From an uncultured Saprospiraceae bacterium (GTDB taxonomy: Bacteria > Bacteroidota > Bacteroidia > Chitinophagales > Saprospiraceae), in NCBI GenBank assembly GCA_937918905.1, contig CAKZSH010000242.1, positions 1 through 59,411 on the forward strand: a DNA stretch of 59,411 nucleotides, read 5' to 3'. A program made the position numbers and the translations under genes. Of the stretch, positions 9,034 to 19,173 are shown one piece after another; position 1 is the first letter of the stretch; each line of letters opens with the position of its first letter. Under the pieces are notes generated by a model that worked only from the letters and a program-made list of their open reading frames with translations, ran no database searches and was not told the origin of the DNA.

Positions 9034-12000
9034 ATGGTACGAAATTTTTTACTTACACTTTCTTTACTATTTGTTGCTTCTTTGACTTTCGCACAGACTA
9101 CTCTTACTGGTAAAGTAACTGATGGAGAATCTGGAGAGGAACTGATCGGAGCAAATATCGTAGTGAAGAAAAATGGTAATTTTATCCAAGGTGAAACTAC
9201 CGATATTGATGGAAACTATAGTATCAGGGTAGACCCTGGTACCTATGATGTAGAAGTATCTTACACGGGATACCCCACTCAAAAAATTGAAGGTGTACTT
9301 GCTTCGGCAGGTGTTGCTACAAAAGTAGATGTTCAGATGACAATCGGAACAGGAATCGTGACAGAGGAGATTGTAGTAACTGGATATAAAGTTCCATTAA
9401 TTAAACAGGATGAAACCGAAACTGGTCAAACGGTGACCAGCGAACAAATTAGAAATTTACCTACTCGAAACATTAATGCCGTAGCAGCAGCTACAGCAGG
9501 TACTAGTTCATCTGATGAAGGTGGAGCGATTAGTATCAAAGGATCACGTTCCAATGCAACAGATTACTATATTGATGGTATTCGAGTAAGTGGAAACTTA
9601 CTTCCTGAATCTGAAATTGAGCAAATGCAAGTTATCACTGGTGGGGTGAGTGCTCGATATGGAGATGTAACAGGGGGTATTATTTCGATTACAACAAAAG
9701 GGCCTTCTGCTAAATTTTCAGGAGGTGTTGAAGCAGAGACTTCTAAATTCTTAGATCCTTATGGTCATAGTTTAGTAGGAGCTGCATTAAGTGGACCTAT
9801 CATTAAAAGAAAGAATGATGATGGTACAACTACTTCTATTTTAGGATTTAGATTTTCAGGAAGGTACACTTACCGAGAGGATAATGCTCCATCGGCAGTA
9901 GGTGTTTATGTTGTAAAGCCTGAAAGATTAGCTGAATTAGAAGCTAATCCTATTGCAGATATATTTGGAACGCCTTCTGCACAATTTACAAATGCTGAAG
10001 ATGTAGAATTATTGAAAGCTCGACCTAACCAATCTTTTCAAGGTATCAATGGTACCATGAAATTGGATGCAAGATTGAGTGATAATATTGATCTTTCCTT
10101 TACAGGTACTTACTCTAATCGTGTTTCTTATTTTACACCAGGAGGATGGAGAACATTTAACTCCCAAAATAATCCTAGAAGTGAAGGAAATACTTATAGA
10201 GGTATATTTAGATTCCGACATCGTTTAGGAGGGAATTCTCGATCTGATGAGGAATCTACTGGTAATTCAGTAGTGTCTAATTTTGAATATTCAATCCAAG
10301 CTTCTTATGAGCATAATGATGGTTTAACTCAGGATTCAAGACATGAAGATAGATTATTTGATTATGGATACATTGGTCGAATAGATAGAGAAAATACTCC
10401 TCGATTTGATCCTAATTTTGAGACAGGAGGGTTTGTACATGGAGGTTATACAGAAGCTACAACTGGGTTTGAGTTAAATAGAGAAATTAATCCTGTTTTA
10501 GCAAACTATAATAATGGAATTACAGATTTCCAAACTGAAGATGATTTGTTAACACAAAATGGAATTACGTTTGGAACAGCTTCTCAAATTTACACTTTCC
10601 ACTCAAATGTAGGAACAGTGTATAATAGTTTCTCAAAATCTCAAGGAAGTATTATTACTGCCACAGTAGCGAGTTCATTTGATTTGCACCCAGGAGGTAC
10701 AGATAAAGGACGTCACTCGATTCAACTTGGATTGCTTTATGAGCAAAGAGAAAGTAGAGGATACTCTGTTGCACCAAGAGGGTTATGGGTATTGGCTGAC
10801 TTTAATGATAATCGACACATTGTAGGAGTCGATTCTAATATAGTTATTGGTCAAGAGTTTATGACTAACTTTTTTACTGGAGCAACGGATACTGTAGATG
10901 TATATCAAAGCTTACTTGCTGAGGATGAAGGAGCTACTTTCTACCGAGCAATTAGAGATGTGACAGGAAATACACTTAATGAATTTGTAAATGTGGATGG
11001 ACTTTCGCCAGACCAACTTTCGATAGATATGTTTTCTCCAATTGAGTTAACAGATTTAGGTTTAGCATCTTTCTTTGGATATGACCATGTTGGAAATAGA
11101 ATTGGATCTGATGTTACTTTTGATGACTTCTTTACAGCAACAGCACAAACAAAATATGGAAATACTATCCGTGCGTTCCCTGTTGCTCCTTTCCGACCAA
11201 ATTATTCTGCGGCCTATATTCAGGATAAATTTACATTTAAAGATATCATCTTTAGATTAGGTGTTCGGGTAGATAGATATGATGCGAATACAAAGGTATT
11301 GAAAGATCCTCTTTCATTATATGATATTAAAGATGCACAACAATTTTTCTCTGAGGCAGATAATTCAAATCAGACTCGACCACTTAATATCGAAGATGAT
11401 TTCAAAGTATATGTTACTGGAGCAGATGATAATACAGTAAAAGCATTTAGAGATGGAGACCAATGGTACTTTGGAGATGGAACTCCTGCTAATGGAGGTA
11501 ATGTGATATTTGGTACTGCGCCAAGATTTGTCCAATACTCCAATCCTTTGGCTGATGACGGAAACTGGATTAAAACAAATACTTACGATCCAAATGATGG
11601 TTTTGAAGATTATAAGCCGCAAATTAACATCATGCCTCGTTTAGCATTTTCATTTCCAATTTCGGATGTGGCTAACTTCTTTGCAAATTATGACATCTTA
11701 GTACAACGTCCACCAAGTAACAATTTAGCGACAGCACTTAGCTATTTCTATTTTGGTGATGCCGGACGAACTCCTGAAGGTAATCCAAATTTGAAACCTG
11801 AAAAAACAATTAGTTATGAGGTTGGATTCCAACAGAAGTTGACGAATTCATCAGCATTGAAATTATCAGCTTATTATAGAGAAATGAGAGACATGATTCA
11901 GGTAAGAGACTTCTTGTATCTACCATCTGGATTAAATGTATCTGAATATATTGGTTTTGATAATTTGGATTTTGGTACGGTTAAAGGATTTACGCTTCAG

Positions 12001-12684
12001 TATGATTTGAGAAGAACTAAGAATGTAACTTTATTAGCTGCTTATACTTTACAGTTTGCTGATGGTACAGGTTCTAATTCCAACTCATCAAGAAGTTTAG
12101 GAAGTAGAGGTAATATTAGAACACTTTTCCCATTATCATTTGATGAAAGACACCGATTTAATATCTCAATGGATTACAGATATGATTCAGGAAGACGATA
12201 TAATGGACCGGTATTATTTGGGAAAGATATCTTAGCAAAAGCTGGAGCGAATCTTCAAATTGTTGCAGTTTCAGGACGACCATATACTGCGACACAAATT
12301 CCTTCTCAATTTGGAGGTAGTGGAACAGTTGGATCTTTGAATGGAGCAAGATTACCATGGAACTTTACCTTGAACCTTAGAGTAGATAAAACTTTCAGAT
12401 TATTTACACCGCAAGATCAAGATAAGTCAGCAGTTGATTTGAATGTATATGTACGGGTATCAAATCTTCTAGATAGAAGAAACCTATTAGGTGTATATTC
12501 TTCATCAGGTTCTGCAGAAGATGATGGATACCTTACTTCTCCTATTGGACAGTCTGTATTGGATGGTGTAACTGCACAAGGATTAGAACAGTACTATGTT
12601 CCTTCTTACTCTTGGGCTTTATTAGCACCAGGGTTTTACACTTTACCGAGAAGAATTTATTTAGGAGCAAGTATCCAATTTTAA
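9034..12684 (+). CDS. TonB-dependent outer-membrane receptor with carboxypeptidase-like N-terminal domain
   Basis: 1,216 residues. Signal peptide at 1-20 (cleavage after TFAQ). A carboxypeptidase-D regulatory-like domain follows at about 22-105 (LTGKVTDGESGEELIGANIV, DIDGNYSI). The plug spans about 120-235 with IKGSRSNATDYYIDGIRV and VITGGVSARYGDVTGG, and the rest is a 22-strand barrel ending in IYLGASIQF with the terminal Phe expected of outer-membrane barrels. Such receptors import ligands using TonB energy. No SusD partner is adjacent; instead the next two genes encode a very large secreted protein and a PorV/PorQ-family barrel, so it may act with type IX secretion or surface-protein handling. 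The ligand is unknown. Confidence 0.9.
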   Translation: MVRNFLLTLSLLFVASLTFAQTTLTGKVTDGESGEELIGANIVVKKNGNFIQGETTDIDGNYSIRVDPGTYDVEVSYTGYPTQKIEGVLASAGVATKVDVQMTIGTGIVTEEIVVTGYKVPLIKQDETETGQTVTSEQIRNLPTRNINAVAAATAGTSSSDEGGAISIKGSRSNATDYYIDGIRVSGNLLPESEIEQMQVITGGVSARYGDVTGGIISITTKGPSAKFSGGVEAETSKFLDPYGHSLVGAALSGPIIKRKNDDGTTTSILGFRFSGRYTYREDNAPSAVGVYVVKPERLAELEANPIADIFGTPSAQFTNAEDVELLKARPNQSFQGINGTMKLDARLSDNIDLSFTGTYSNRVSYFTPGGWRTFNSQNNPRSEGNTYRGIFRFRHRLGGNSRSDEESTGNSVVSNFEYSIQASYEHNDGLTQDSRHEDRLFDYGYIGRIDRENTPRFDPNFETGGFVHGGYTEATTGFELNREINPVLANYNNGITDFQTEDDLLTQNGITFGTASQIYTFHSNVGTVYNSFSKSQGSIITATVASSFDLHPGGTDKGRHSIQLGLLYEQRESRGYSVAPRGLWVLADFNDNRHIVGVDSNIVIGQEFMTNFFTGATDTVDVYQSLLAEDEGATFYRAIRDVTGNTLNEFVNVDGLSPDQLSIDMFSPIELTDLGLASFFGYDHVGNRIGSDVTFDDFFTATAQTKYGNTIRAFPVAPFRPNYSAAYIQDKFTFKDIIFRLGVRVDRYDANTKVLKDPLSLYDIKDAQQFFSEADNSNQTRPLNIEDDFKVYVTGADDNTVKAFRDGDQWYFGDGTPANGGNVIFGTAPRFVQYSNPLADDGNWIKTNTYDPNDGFEDYKPQINIMPRLAFSFPISDVANFFANYDILVQRPPSNNLATALSYFYFGDAGRTPEGNPNLKPEKTISYEVGFQQKLTNSSALKLSAYYREMRDMIQVRDFLYLPSGLNVSEYIGFDNLDFGTVKGFTLQYDLRRTKNVTLLAAYTLQFADGTGSNSNSSRSLGSRGNIRTLFPLSFDERHRFNISMDYRYDSGRRYNGPVLFGKDILAKAGANLQIVAVSGRPYTATQIPSQFGGSGTVGSLNGARLPWNFTLNLRVDKTFRLFTPQDQDKSAVDLNVYVRVSNLLDRRNLLGVYSSSGSAEDDGYLTSPIGQSVLDGVTAQGLEQYYVPSYSWALLAPGFYTLPRRIYLGASIQF

Positions 12685-12734
12685 ATTGATGGTTCATTTA
12701 TGAACCTAAATTATTTTTGAAGAAATTTTATAAA

Positions 12735-15700
12735 ATGATAAAAAATATAGTCATGCGTAATTTTAAATATTTACTTTCTATGGCTCTGTTATTTGGGTTA
12801 TTCAATATGGGATTTGCCCATATTAATCCAGAAGTTCATGGAAAAGCTGTTGCTGTAGAAAACAATACGGCTACGCTAAGAATGGATTGTGCCCAAGGAA
12901 CATCTAGAGTCTTACAATCTATCAACAATGTAAGAGCAATGTTATTGAACGGTGGTGATTGTTGGTGGGATTTATCTAATGCACAATATATTGTACCTAA
13001 AGTAGAACCAGGGGTGCCAGAGGTATCTTCGATTTTTGCAGGTGCAGTATGGGTTGGTGGTTTTACAGGAATTGATCAAGCCGTTCCCAACCTTAAAATG
13101 GCAGCTCAAACTTACCGATCAGGTACACGGAATGATTTTTTCCCTGGCCCACTTAATGATAAGGGAACTGTAGTTGCAGATACCTGCGCTCAATGGAATA
13201 AACACTTTAGAGTATTAGGGGAAAATATTCGTAGACACATCCAACTTTGGGAACAAGCTAAAGCAGAGGGAAGAACAGAATTGGAAGAAGATGAAATCTC
13301 ATTAGATATCAGAGGATGGCCTGCAAAAGGAAATAAATTTTTCTTAGACGTTCATGAATTTGAAATGCCTACTGATGAAGAGCACTCTCAAGGGTTTGCT
13401 TTCTTCTATGATAATCTTGATCCAGATAGTAATATCCCTAATGAGATTGATGTGTATGAGCCTCATTTAGGAGATTTTCCTAGAATAGATATTACTGGTT
13501 GTGAAGTGGAAAGCATTAAAGATGCACAATATGCAGATGAAATGATTTTCTGGGTTTATAATGATAATGGAGGTAACCATACTCAATCTCAAGGAGATGC
13601 TATTCAAATGGAGATTCAAGTACAGTCATTTGCTTGGGCTACCAATGATGAGATCAATGATATGACTTTCCAAAGATATAAGTTGATTAATAGAGCACAG
13701 AGTCGAATTGATAGTACATTCTTTGCGATGTGGGTTGATCCTGATTTGGGTTGTTTTACAGATGATTATATTGGATGTGATACTTCTCGAAGTTTAGCAT
13801 ATGTATATAATGAGGATGCATTAGATGGTACAACTGGATGTGACTGTGGAGATGTTCCTAATTATTGTGATCGAATTCCATTATTAGGTGTAGATTACTT
13901 CCGTGGACCACAAGGACCTAAAGTTTTTGGATCTAATGGAGAATTAATAAATCCTACTGGTTCTCAAACTCCAGATACTATTGTTGAGTTACCAATGACT
14001 TCATTTACTTATACTAATAATGGTGGAATTGGTAATCCTCCTCCTGGAACAGTTGATCCAACAATTCCATCTGAGTTTTATAATTTAATTTCAGGTTCTT
14101 GGACTGATGGAACACCTTTAACTTATGGTGGAGATGGATACAACTCAGGAGGACAACCAACTCAGTTTGCTTTTCCTGATATGCCTGATGATGTAAATGG
14201 ATGGACAATGTGTTCAGCTAACTTACCTTTTGGGGATCGTCGTACATTACAAGCTTCTGGCCCATTAGCATTAATTTCTCAAGCAGTTAATGAGTTAATT
14301 GTGGGGGTAGTATGGGTACCAGATGTGGCACATGCTTGTCCTAATATTTCTCCTTTATTAGCAGCTGATGATATTGCACAAGCATTATTTGATAACTGTT
14401 TTGAAATTACAGATGGTCCAGATGCTCCAGATGTAGATTTTGTAGAATTAGATAAACAAGTCGTTCTTATTCTTACGAATGGAGATTCATTTGTAACTAA
14501 TAATGCTAAAGAGCAGTATGAAGGACTTGATTTACAAGCACCACCATTATTACCTGATTCTGTTAAAATGTATAAGTTTGAAGGATACAGAATTTATCAA
14601 TTAATTGAACCTAATGTAAGCCCTTCGGATTTTGATGATCCATCAAAATCACGGTTGGTAAGTTCCGTTGATATTAAAAATGGTATTTCAAGATTATATA
14701 ATTGGGCACCAGAATTTAATCCAAGTGACCCTACGAATCCTCTTTGGGCTCCAACTTTACAAAATGAGGGAGTTCGAGATGATGGTATTTCTCATACCTT
14801 TAATATTACTACAGACCAGTTCGCGGATGGAGATAATTCTTTGATTAACCATAAGAAATATTATTTCTCAGTTGTAGCTTATGCTTATAATAATTATGAA
14901 CAATTTGATAATGTACAAGGCCTAGGTCAAAGAAGACCGTACTTAGAAGGTCGTAGAAATATTGGAGATGGTACAAGTTCATCGTATACAGTAATCCCTC
15001 GTCCAATTGTTTATAAACAATTAAACTCAGGTTATGGCGACGGTCCTATTGTAACTAGAATTGATGGGGTTGGAGTTGGTGAGAACAATGTGGCAATTTC
15101 AGAAGAAACAGAAGCTGAAATATTAGCTGGAACAAATGACGGACAAATTACTTACCAACCAGGTAGAGCACCGATCAATATTAATATTTACAATCCATTG
15201 GAAGTTGTAAATGGTGAATTCCAATTGACCTTTACAGATTTGGATGGTAACAATGATCAGAACGATGAGCTTGATACTGAAATGTATTGGCAATTGACGG
15301 ATTTATCAAATCCTTCTGCACCAATTTATTCTGAACAGACTATTGAGCGATTGAACGAACAAGTATTAGCTGAATATGGATTCTCAATTAATGTAGGACA
15401 AACAAATGAGACAGGAGATGTGACGGATACTAATAACGGTTTAATTTCATATAATGAGACTTATGCTAAAACCGATAACTGGTTTAATTATGTTCCTGAT
15501 GATGCAAATGCAATTTATAATTATTTGAGAACATCAGATTCAGAACCAGAATTCCTTTTAGATCCAGAAAGAGCATTCAGTAACTTTGGAGCTTTCGTTC
15601 CTTATACTTTGGCTTCTTTTGATAATCCAAATCAACTTCCTGATTTCTGGTTTACACCTGCATTAAGAAACCCTGCTCTATCAGGAGTAGTGCGATTGAA

Positions 15701-16826
15701 GAATGGGTTAGATAATTTGAATAATGTTGATATTGTATTTACAAGTGATAAATCAAAGTGGAGTCGTTGTATTGTAGTAGAAACAGCTATACCTGAATAT
15801 TACAATTCTCCAACGCCTTCAGGCAACATTTTCGAAACTGAAAATAACTCAGTAAACCTACGATTACGTAAAGGGAATTCTGTAGATCAAAATGGTCAAA
15901 ACGATAATACAGGAACAGGAAAAGGATACTTCCCTGGTTATGCTATTGACCAAGAGACAGGTGAGCGATTAAATATTTTCTTTGGTGAAAATTCTACATA
16001 TCATCCTGATGCTCCTTTCAATGAGGAGTACGAAGCAAATGGTCGTGATATGATTTGGAATCCTACGGATGAGTTTGCATTCAATACTCAAGGTAACTTC
16101 ACTTTCCCTTATACTCGTATCCTTGGTGGTCAACACTATATTTACGTAACTAAGGAAAAGTATGACGAGTGTGATAAATTACATGATAGATTAAAAGAAG
16201 GAGCAGGGGTAAGTACTCAACGTAAGGCTTACGAAGAAATTACTTGGACATCTATGTGTTTGTTAAATGATGGGGCTAGTTTATTACCTATAAGTGAAGG
16301 ACTTATTCCTACGGATTTAAGAATTGAACTTCGGGTGGATAATCCTTATCAAGTATTTGAAGGAACAAATGATTTCTCAGGATATCCCACGTATCGTTTC
16401 AAGTTAGAAAATAGTGCGGCAGTAGATGTTGTTGAGGATAATGAAGTGGAGACTGCATTGGATAATATAAATGTAGTTCCAAATCCATATTACGGATATT
16501 CTGCTTATGAAATTTCTCAATTTGCTAATACCATTAAGATCACCAATCTTCCATCTAAATGTAAGGTTACGATCTATTCATTAGATGGTAAATTCATCCG
16601 CCAATATAACAGAGATGAGCTTGGAGTTAATGTTAGATCTGATCGACCTAGTTCAGGTATTAATACCACTCAAGTTTCTCCAGCATTAGAATGGGATTTG
16701 AAAAATAATAAAGGAATTCCAGTAGCAAGTGGAGTGTACTTAATACATATTGATGCAGACGGATTAGGTGAGCGTGTTATTAAGTGGTTTGGTGTTGCAA
16801 GGAAATTTGATCCATCTGGATTATAG
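12735..16826 (+). CDS. Large secreted protein with a type IX secretion-like C-terminal domain
   Basis: About 1,363 residues. The frame opens at TTG 12717, but ATG at 12735 or 12753 is a better start; the segment MRNFKYLLSMALLFGLFNMG is the signal peptide. The long middle is rich in Asp, Asn and Gly with several Cys (such as CDTS, GCDCGDVPNYCD), typical of a secreted surface protein, and shows no enzyme motif I recognise. The last 110 residues (VVPNPYYGYSAYE, KVTIYSLDGKFIRQY, GIPVASGVYLIHI) resemble a FlgD-like / type IX secretion sorting domain. It follows the TonB receptor by 50 bases and is followed by a terminator and a PorV/PorQ-family gene, suggesting it is exported and anchored through that machinery. 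Function unknown. Confidence 0.75.
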   Translation: MIKNIVMRNFKYLLSMALLFGLFNMGFAHINPEVHGKAVAVENNTATLRMDCAQGTSRVLQSINNVRAMLLNGGDCWWDLSNAQYIVPKVEPGVPEVSSIFAGAVWVGGFTGIDQAVPNLKMAAQTYRSGTRNDFFPGPLNDKGTVVADTCAQWNKHFRVLGENIRRHIQLWEQAKAEGRTELEEDEISLDIRGWPAKGNKFFLDVHEFEMPTDEEHSQGFAFFYDNLDPDSNIPNEIDVYEPHLGDFPRIDITGCEVESIKDAQYADEMIFWVYNDNGGNHTQSQGDAIQMEIQVQSFAWATNDEINDMTFQRYKLINRAQSRIDSTFFAMWVDPDLGCFTDDYIGCDTSRSLAYVYNEDALDGTTGCDCGDVPNYCDRIPLLGVDYFRGPQGPKVFGSNGELINPTGSQTPDTIVELPMTSFTYTNNGGIGNPPPGTVDPTIPSEFYNLISGSWTDGTPLTYGGDGYNSGGQPTQFAFPDMPDDVNGWTMCSANLPFGDRRTLQASGPLALISQAVNELIVGVVWVPDVAHACPNISPLLAADDIAQALFDNCFEITDGPDAPDVDFVELDKQVVLILTNGDSFVTNNAKEQYEGLDLQAPPLLPDSVKMYKFEGYRIYQLIEPNVSPSDFDDPSKSRLVSSVDIKNGISRLYNWAPEFNPSDPTNPLWAPTLQNEGVRDDGISHTFNITTDQFADGDNSLINHKKYYFSVVAYAYNNYEQFDNVQGLGQRRPYLEGRRNIGDGTSSSYTVIPRPIVYKQLNSGYGDGPIVTRIDGVGVGENNVAISEETEAEILAGTNDGQITYQPGRAPININIYNPLEVVNGEFQLTFTDLDGNNDQNDELDTEMYWQLTDLSNPSAPIYSEQTIERLNEQVLAEYGFSINVGQTNETGDVTDTNNGLISYNETYAKTDNWFNYVPDDANAIYNYLRTSDSEPEFLLDPERAFSNFGAFVPYTLASFDNPNQLPDFWFTPALRNPALSGVVRLKNGLDNLNNVDIVFTSDKSKWSRCIVVETAIPEYYNSPTPSGNIFETENNSVNLRLRKGNSVDQNGQNDNTGTGKGYFPGYAIDQETGERLNIFFGENSTYHPDAPFNEEYEANGRDMIWNPTDEFAFNTQGNFTFPYTRILGGQHYIYVTKEKYDECDKLHDRLKEGAGVSTQRKAYEEITWTSMCLLNDGASLLPISEGLIPTDLRIELRVDNPYQVFEGTNDFSGYPTYRFKLENSAAVDVVEDNEVETALDNINVVPNPYYGYSAYEISQFANTIKITNLPSKCKVTIYSLDGKFIRQYNRDELGVNVRSDRPSSGINTTQVSPALEWDLKNNKGIPVASGVYLIHIDADGLGERVIKWFGVARKFDPSGL

Positions 16827-16835
16827 AGTTAATAG

Positions 16836-16878
16836 CAAGGAAAGTTGGTTGAATACAACCAACCTTCCTTGTTTTTAT
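16836..16878 (+). terminator. Intrinsic terminator between the secreted protein and the PorV-like gene
   Basis: Arms 16836-16851 (CAAGGAAAGTTGGTTG) and 16856-16871 pair over 16 bases with one mismatch, loop AATA, followed by GTTTTTATTTT. It should end most transcription of the receptor/secreted pair, so the PorV-like gene is either expressed by readthrough or from its own promoter. Confidence 0.85.
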
Positions 16879-16905
16879 TTTAAAAAAAAAGAATAGATTT
16901 TAATT

Positions 16906-17979
16906 ATGAATAAATTTATTTACATCGTTTTTTCAGTTTTTTTCTCATTGGTTGTAGTTGATACAGCTTTTGCTGGAAATCCTGATCGTCAAGGAGAAGC
17001 AGGAGCTTATGAATTATTGATGAACCCTTGGGCTCGAACTGCTGGTCTTCATACTATGTCAACTTCCTTTGTAAGTGGAGTTGAAGCAATGCGTCTAAAT
17101 GTAGCTGGGCTTTCAAGAGCTAAAGGCACAGAGATTGTTATTAGTCACGCTCGATACTTAGAAGGTACTGATATTAAAATGAATGCATTCGGATTAGCTC
17201 AAAAAGTAGGAAAAAATGGAACATTTGGGTTAAGTTTGATGGCACTTGATTTCGGAGATATTCCAGTAACGACTACGGCAAATCCAGAAGGAACAGGTGG
17301 TACTTTTTCTCCTAATTTTTTCAATTTAGGACTTGGGTATGCTCACGTTTTTGAAAATAAAATTTCAGTTGGAATTTTAGTTAGAGGTATATCTGAAAGT
17401 ACGTCTGATTTGAGAGCATTTGGATTTGGATTGGATGCAGGAGTACAATATGTATCAGGCCCTCAAGATAATTTTAAATTAGGATTATCATTGAGAAATA
17501 TTGGAAGTCGAATGAGTTTTGGAGGACAAGGTCTTTCACAACAATTGAGTGCGCCAAATGATAATGATAACAGTTTCCTTTTAACCTATAATACAAGATC
17601 GGCTGCATTTGAATTACCTTCTGTTTTGAACATTGGAATTTCTTATGATTTTATTATTGGAGGAGAAGAAGAAGCAATGAAAAGTCGATTGACTATTTTA
17701 TCAAACTTTACATCTAACTCATTTTCAAGAGACCAAGTTGGTGCGGGAGTTGAGTTCGCATATAAAGAAAGATTCATGTTACGAGCAGGATACAAATACG
17801 ACTTAGGTCAAGCAAATGTACCTGAAGAAAAAAATGTTTATACAGGTTTTGCTGCAGGTGCGACTATTCAAGTACCTGTGAAAAAAGATTCTGAAACTTC
17901 ATTTGGTTTAGATTATGCATACCGTCTTACCAATCCTTGGGGAGGAACTCATAATATTTCTCTTCGTTTCGGGCTGTAG
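16906..17979 (+). CDS. PorV/PorQ family outer-membrane protein
   Basis: 357 residues with a signal peptide cut near FAGNPD (about residue 24). The mature start (GEAGAYELLMNPWARTAGLH), then MRLNVAGLSRAKGTEIVISH and a Gly/aromatic-rich barrel ending in ISLRFGL match the PorV/PorQ group within the FadL-like barrels. PorV shuttles and anchors type IX secretion cargo at the cell surface; PorQ has a related role. Its position right after a secreted protein with a sorting-like C-terminus suggests a dedicated paralogue for that cargo, which is inference. It is probably not the housekeeping PorV, since no other por genes lie nearby. Confidence 0.82.
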   Translation: MNKFIYIVFSVFFSLVVVDTAFAGNPDRQGEAGAYELLMNPWARTAGLHTMSTSFVSGVEAMRLNVAGLSRAKGTEIVISHARYLEGTDIKMNAFGLAQKVGKNGTFGLSLMALDFGDIPVTTTANPEGTGGTFSPNFFNLGLGYAHVFENKISVGILVRGISESTSDLRAFGFGLDAGVQYVSGPQDNFKLGLSLRNIGSRMSFGGQGLSQQLSAPNDNDNSFLLTYNTRSAAFELPSVLNIGISYDFIIGGEEEAMKSRLTILSNFTSNSFSRDQVGAGVEFAYKERFMLRAGYKYDLGQANVPEEKNVYTGFAAGATIQVPVKKDSETSFGLDYAYRLTNPWGGTHNISLRFGL

Positions 17980-18024
17980 TCGAAAGTTATAAAGAACAAT
18001 TAAATTCTTATATATTAAAAAATA

Positions 18025-18174
18025 AGGAATGGAAAATGAATAAAAGCAGAATTTTGATGAGGGAATTTTTTTGTCAGTTTTTTCAATCCCGAAACTTCGG
18101 AAGAATACGTTACGGAATGAAAAAATGGCGAAAAAATAGACCATCAAAAACTACATTTATTATTTTCCATTCCT
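18025..18174. repeat. 150-bp segment bounded by 13-bp perfect inverted repeats (MITE-like)
   Basis: AGGAATGGAAAAT at 18025-18037 is the exact inverse of ATTTTCCATTCCT at 18162-18174. The segment lies next to two transposase remnants. No clear target-site duplication is visible. It contains a 46-codon basic open frame whose start and stop both touch the inverted repeats. Confidence 0.45.
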
Positions 18175-18176
18175 AA
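18036..18176 (+). CDS. Possible 46-codon basic small ORF inside the inverted-repeat segment
   Basis: ATG at 18036 to TAA at 18174-18176. The product starts MNKSRILMREFFCQFFQSRN and is rich in Arg and Lys (RIRYGMKKWRKNRPSK). I recognise no family. It exactly fills the space between the 13-bp inverted repeats, which may be chance or mean the segment is a small mobile unit. Low support. Confidence 0.22.
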   Translation: MNKSRILMREFFCQFFQSRNFGRIRYGMKKWRKNRPSKTTFIIFHS

Positions 18177-18193
18177 GCTCGACTTTAGCCATC

Positions 18194-18433
18194 CTATGCA
18201 GCTCTAGCCGCCATAAAAGCTAAATGTTCAATAATTTTTAAATGAATTTCTTTACAGTCTGTTGAAACCATCGAGTGTAAAGAAACTTGAAACTGCCAAA
18301 TTCGGTAACGAACAGAAGCAAGAGCATCCGAAAAAGTCGGATATGTTTTTTTATACCAAGCTGTTTGAAATACGGTCAACTTTTGCAGAGCAAATAAAAA
18401 GGGTTTACCCTGACAACGTCCATCCCAATAAAA
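18194..18433 (-). pseudogene. Transposase C-terminal remnant
   Basis: The reverse strand reads without stops from 18433 to TAG at 18194 as FYWDGRCQGKPFLFALQKL, then TVFQTAWYKKTYPTFSDALA and ...IIEHLAFMAARAA. The pattern AWYKKTYPTFSDALA..VR..IW with a closing HLAFMAA resembles the C-terminus of DDE transposases, though I cannot name the IS family. There is no start codon and a stop (TGA) lies just upstream, so the gene is decayed. Confidence 0.5.
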
Positions 18434-18505
18434 TCAAAGGCAAAGCATGAATATTTCCCCCGAAGCAGGATTAGATTGGTTTTTTAAAGGGTAACAAGTC
18501 TAATT

Positions 18506-18982
18506 CTATTTTCTCGATTGACCTGTATCTTCAATTCTAAAGGCAATGCTTTGAATTCCCTCTAATGGATTTTTCCTCATAAATTGTTCTATCAAAAAAG
18601 TATGTTCGCCTGATTGATTAAAAAAAGCCCCTTCATGAATAGTCATTCTAAAGTCACAATCATCTTCATTGCAGTCCCCTTGCCATCGTCCAATATTATC
18701 CATCAACTCAACGGAAACTCTTTCCGTTACTCTTTTTCCATCAGGGAAAATACTATGCAAACGAATGTACATATTTTGATAGGAATAGGTTGTCAAGTGT
18801 TCTAAATCTAAATAAAGATTATAAATTTTATTGGTGTCAACTATGTTCGTTGTAAAAGAAAGAGAATCTACGTAAGACCATTTTTCATTCGTAATTTCTT
18901 TTTTTTCATCCAAAATATAATTAGGACCACAAGAAGAAAGGAAAAAGAAAAACACGCAAAGGAGAAATGAATAATATTTCAT
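18506..18982 (-). CDS. gldH: Gliding motility lipoprotein GldH
   Basis: 158 residues from ATG at 18982 (MKYYSFLLCVFFFFLSSCG), a lipoprotein signal with the lipobox Cys at about 18. The following domain shows the GldH pattern: YVDSLSFTTNIVDTNKIYNL, then NMYIRLHSIFPDGKRVTERV, then a MDNIGRWQGDC segment and a final EGIQSIAFRIED. GldH is an outer-membrane-linked lipoprotein needed for gliding in Flavobacterium johnsoniae and is widespread in Bacteroidota, linked to gliding and the type IX system. A start seven codons further upstream is possible but adds only residues before the signal. The gene is flanked by transposase remnants on both sides yet is itself intact. Confidence 0.78.
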   Translation of the reverse strand: MKYYSFLLCVFFFFLSSCGPNYILDEKKEITNEKWSYVDSLSFTTNIVDTNKIYNLYLDLEHLTTYSYQNMYIRLHSIFPDGKRVTERVSVELMDNIGRWQGDCNEDDCDFRMTIHEGAFFNQSGEHTFLIEQFMRKNPLEGIQSIAFRIEDTGQSRK

Positions 18983-19173
18983 ATTTTTTATTTTAAAAAC
19001 CAAAATTGTTGAAAAATAAGAAAGGACAAATTTGAATTTTGACTGTTTCTAAGGAACGGTAAAATTATTTAAAAAGTTTAAGTAATTGTTCACATTTATT
19101 CATAAGTTATTTTGGCTTCTTTTTTCATCCTTCGTCGTTAAAAAGCCTCGCCGAACGCTCAAAATGCATATGA

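Noticed and set aside
17908-18147. A 79-codon reverse frame overlapping the PorV-like gene end
   Set aside because: Mostly AT-rich antisense sequence with no motif; overlaps a well-supported gene and the inverted-repeat segment.
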